A stretch of DNA of 16,201 bases from positions 1-16,201 of the forward strand of contig DATKKX010000506.1 of NCBI GenBank assembly GCA_035542775.1, in the 5' to 3' direction. This DNA comes from DATKKX01 sp035542775. Lineage in GTDB: Bacteria > Planctomycetota > Phycisphaerae > UBA1845 > UTPLA1. Positions 13,606 to 16,201 of this stretch are shown piece after piece (positions within the stretch are counted from its first letter, which is position 1; every line of letters starts with the position of its first letter). Made by a program: the position numbers and the translations under genes. The notes beneath the pieces are model-generated. The model made no database searches, had not been told where the DNA came from, and saw only the letters and a list, made by a program, of their open reading frames with translations.

Positions 13606-14652
13606 GTGAAAACAGCAAGTTCCGCAATCGACGTTTGTCAGGGACCTCACCATATCGATGACGTGTCGCCCTTGATCGGGCACACGCCGATGCTCCGGAT
13701 CGACTACACCATCGACGGGCGTCCCCGGCGGTTGTACGCCAAGTATGAGCAGGAGAACATGACCGGCAGCATCAAGGACCGGATGGCCGAGTACATCCTG
13801 CGCAGGGCGTACGAAAGCGGCGACCTTCTGCCAGGCGCACCCATCGTCGAAGCGTCGAGCGGTAATACAGGCATTTCCTTCGCGGCGCTCGGTCGAGCTC
13901 TGGGGCATCCGGTGCGGATCTACATGCCGAACTGGATGAGCCAGGAGCGTGTGCGGCTGATCCAAAGTCTCGGCGCGGAGATCATCCCGATGTCGCACGA
14001 GCAGGGGGGCTTCGTCGGCAGCATCAAGATGTGCGAGGAGTATGCCCGCAAGCATGAGGGGGTTTTCCTGCCGCGGCAATTCGAGAACAAGGCCAACATC
14101 GAGGCCCACTATTGCTCCACCGGGCCGGAGATCGAGGCGCAGATGGAAGCCATCGGCGAGAGGATCGATGCGTTCGTGGCCGGCGTGGGAACCGGGGGGA
14201 CGGTGATGGGCGTCGGCCGCTATCTGCGTCGGAACGGCAAGACGGTTCGGGTGCATCCTCTCGAGCCGGCCAACTCGCCCACCTTGCGCACCGGGCATTG
14301 CGACGGCAACCATCGCATCCAGGGCATCTCCGATGAGTTCGTCCCCAGCATCATCGATCTCGCAGAACTGGATACGGTCGTGGATGTGTGGGACGGCGAT
14401 TCCATCCTCATGGCCCAGGAATTGTCGAGGCGTTTGGGCCTGGCAGTCGGCATTTCATCCGGCGCCAATTTCCTGGGCGCGGCCGGGCTGATCGAACGGA
14501 TGGATGCCGACGCGGTCGTGGTAACCGTGTTTCCGGATTCCAACAAGAAGTACCTCAGCACGGACCTTTGCCGGACTGAGCCGGCCGGCCCGGATTACCT
14601 TACCCCCCGGATCGAGCTACAGCGGTTTCGGGCCATGCGCTGCCCGATCTGA
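13606..14652 (+). CDS. PLP-dependent cysteine synthase family protein
   Basis: The product is 348 aa, starting with GTG at 13606 behind GGAGG. The upstream open frame to 13375 is a shadow of the radical SAM gene. Fold type II PLP features are present: SPLIGHTPMLRI at 21-32, the Schiff-base lysine in NMTGSIKDRMA (Lys57), the substrate loop ASSGNTGIS at 83-91 and the phosphate-binding loop GTGGT at 195-199. The ending FPDSNKKYLSTDL recalls the ERYLST motif of O-acetylserine sulfhydrylases. The likely reaction is beta-replacement making cysteine from an activated serine and sulfide. The activated serine (O-acetyl or O-phospho) cannot be told from sequence, nor can a cystathionine-type or SbnA-like specialised role be excluded. 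There is no CBS regulatory domain. It is cytoplasmic. Confidence 0.9.
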   Translation: MKTASSAIDVCQGPHHIDDVSPLIGHTPMLRIDYTIDGRPRRLYAKYEQENMTGSIKDRMAEYILRRAYESGDLLPGAPIVEASSGNTGISFAALGRALGHPVRIYMPNWMSQERVRLIQSLGAEIIPMSHEQGGFVGSIKMCEEYARKHEGVFLPRQFENKANIEAHYCSTGPEIEAQMEAIGERIDAFVAGVGTGGTVMGVGRYLRRNGKTVRVHPLEPANSPTLRTGHCDGNHRIQGISDEFVPSIIDLAELDTVVDVWDGDSILMAQELSRRLGLAVGISSGANFLGAAGLIERMDADAVVVTVFPDSNKKYLSTDLCRTEPAGPDYLTPRIELQRFRAMRCPI

Positions 14653-14705
14653 GTCGATCGCCCCTCATCGCCGCGGTGAACACGTAAAGCTGCGAAGCGG
14701 CCGCC

Positions 14706-16201
14706 TCAGCGCGGTCCGGTCGTTCGGCCGCCCGGAGGGACCTCGAAGAGGGTGGCATACCTCGTTCCAACCCCGGGGATCTCGAAATCCTCAACGGGCC
14801 GCAGTCCGACTGTCGTCAGGCGGATGAAGAGCTCTTTGTCCACGCTTTGCCAGAATCCGTAGCGAGTCGTCCGCAAGCGGTGCATCTCGGTCCAATCCAC
14901 GTACACCCATTTGTACTGTCGGGCCCGCAACCATTCGATCAGGTCTTCCGGCGAAAGGGTAGCGGCGGCCTCGGCGAACGGGTTGCGACTGAAGACCACG
15001 CAGTAATCGGCGCCGCGATCGAGGTAGAAACGGCGGGCGTCGGCGACCATAAGAACCTTCTCGCCCTTGGCCAGTAAGGCGTTCAGCTTGGGAATATGCT
15101 GCTGCTGGGGCCAGAGTCCACCGGTCATCACGTCCGTGTGACCGAAGACGCCCAACTGCAAGAACGACGCCGAGCCGCTCCCGAACAGCGTGCGCGTCGT
15201 ATACGTATTCATCGCAAGAACACCGATCAGGATGAGCATGCCGATTGCCTTGAAGGCCGGCCGCCCTAACTTGGACCAGGACCTGCCGAGCATAACCGCC
15301 GCGGGCACGATCAGCGTGACGGCAAACCGTCCTGCCAGATGCGTCCAGCCTGTCCACACCACCACGCCGACGATGAGCATCAACCAGCACGGGTCCATCC
15401 CCGCCGCCGATGACCGCTGCGCGTGCATCGGTGCGGTTTCGACAGGCAGTGGCGTTGGCGGTTTGCGATCGTCTCTCGGGGCGGGTTCCGTGCTCCGGCT
15501 TGAGCGTCTCAACGCTCCCACGGCGCCTGCCGCGATCGCGAGGACTAGCGCGGGGCCGAACAGACTGGATCCCAGCACTTCCTGCCAGAGCCGGGACAAT
15601 CGCCGCAGCCAGGGGCGATCCTCGGGCGCAGGCAAGTGCCCCTCATGCCAGCGGGCGGCGCCGTCGTCGTTCCAGATGCCTGCTCGTTCGTGGAAGACGC
15701 TCCTCGCCAGGGGGAAGACCGGATTGCCCGTCATCACCGCGTTCTTGACCAGCCACGGCCCGAACGTCGCCATTGCAGCGAACACGAACACGCAGGGCAA
15801 CACAGGCCGTCGCGGCCGCCGTGTCAACGCACTCCAGGCCACAGCAAGCGCAAGCGGGACCAATACCGCCGGAATCGCCGTGTACTTGCAACCGCAGGCC
15901 AGGCCGCTCATTAGACCCGCCAGGAGGACCCACGTGGCTATACGTCCATCCGATGGTCGACCAGCCCGCAACAACGCCGCCACGCTCAGGGCGGCGAACA
16001 CCAGCATGCCGTTCTCGACATACGCCACGCCGCTCAGATAGGTGACGAAAGGGCACGACGCCGCGATCAGGCCGGCGATGATTCCGCTGCCGCGACCAAA
16101 CTCGCGCCCGGCGAGCCACACGGATGCCACCGCGAGCATGCCGAGAAAAACATTGAGCAGATTTGCCGAGAACGCCGCGCCAACCGCATCGCCCTTCAGC
16201 A
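14706..16201 (-). CDS. Integral-membrane glycosyltransferase (GT39/ArnT-like, GT-C fold), partial at 5' end
   Basis: The visible 497 codons end at 14706. The frame is open to the right window edge (…LLNVFLG before the first internal Met at 16139), so that Met is probably not the true start and the catalytic first loop lies outside the window. The visible part starts with helices that include VAYVENGMLVFAALSVAALL, then GLACGCKYTAIPAVLVPLALAV and FGPWLVKNAVMTGNPVFPL, which fit polyprenyl-phosphate-sugar-dependent GT-C transferases. A Pro/Ser/Arg-rich hydrophilic insert (about RRSSRSTEPAPRDD to QRSSAAGMD) separates two membrane blocks. The soluble C-terminal domain after the last helix contains EKVLMVADARRFYLDRGADY. 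Such enzymes glycosylate lipids or proteins from the periplasmic face; donor and acceptor are unknown. It is convergent with the cysteine-synthase gene, 53 bp apart. Confidence 0.8.
   Translation of the reverse strand, partial: LKGDAVGAAFSANLLNVFLGMLAVASVWLAGREFGRGSGIIAGLIAASCPFVTYLSGVAYVENGMLVFAALSVAALLRAGRPSDGRIATWVLLAGLMSGLACGCKYTAIPAVLVPLALAVAWSALTRRPRRPVLPCVFVFAAMATFGPWLVKNAVMTGNPVFPLARSVFHERAGIWNDDGAARWHEGHLPAPEDRPWLRRLSRLWQEVLGSSLFGPALVLAIAAGAVGALRRSSRSTEPAPRDDRKPPTPLPVETAPMHAQRSSAAGMDPCWLMLIVGVVVWTGWTHLAGRFAVTLIVPAAVMLGRSWSKLGRPAFKAIGMLILIGVLAMNTYTTRTLFGSGSASFLQLGVFGHTDVMTGGLWPQQQHIPKLNALLAKGEKVLMVADARRFYLDRGADYCVVFSRNPFAEAAATLSPEDLIEWLRARQYKWVYVDWTEMHRLRTTRYGFWQSVDKELFIRLTTVGLRPVEDFEIPGVGTRYATLFEVPPGGRTTGPR

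Noticed and set aside
14653..14705. Terminator between the convergent cysteine-synthase and glycosyltransferase genes
   Set aside because: Only a short GCGGCCGC palindrome is visible. There is no stable stem with a T-tract.

Overview
The window looks like chromosomal DNA of a planctomycete, probably Phycisphaerae or a close relative. Four neighbouring proteins end in the zinc ribbon CxxC(G/S)YNLTGN...CPECG, which I associate with that phylum. Other hints agree: moderately high GC, many TGAA-loop palindromes between genes, secreted beta-propeller and RHS-type sequences, and a symporter beside carbohydrate-active proteins. The phylum call is inference, since no rRNA is present.

Layout. (1) 1-916, minus: 5' part of a secreted YWTD beta-propeller protein that runs off the left edge. 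(2) 992-3873, minus: a tight operon of four small membrane proteins, each ending in the same zinc ribbon. Two junctions are ATGA overlaps and the third gap is 16 bp. Function is unknown and this is the most interesting block. (3) 3874-4254: a non-coding junk zone with a decayed RHS/YD-repeat fragment and three palindromes. (4) 4255-6258, minus: a sodium:solute symporter carrying two palindrome repeats inside its reading frame, divergent from (5) 6408-7250, plus: a CBM9-like lipoprotein. (6) 7396-8898, plus: a divergent subtilisin-like S8 protease, convergent with (7) 8925-9884, minus: an M50 site-2 protease with a cysteine-rich tail. (8) 9977-12369, minus: a GH130-GH29 pair joined by a TGATG overlap. 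(9) 12516-14652, plus: a PflX-type radical SAM protein, then a cysteine-synthase-family enzyme starting at GTG. (10) 14706-16201, minus: most of a membrane glycosyltransferase running off the right edge.

How the genes may work together. The symporter, CBM9-like lipoprotein, GH130 and GH29 fit uptake and breakdown of mannose- and fucose-containing glycans, although they are not one operon. The radical SAM and cysteine-synthase genes look like housekeeping or redox metabolism. The zinc-ribbon cluster has no assignable role. I saw no tRNA, rRNA, CRISPR array, transposase or integrase. Several long open frames antisense to the symporter, M50 and GH29 genes are shadows and are not annotated.
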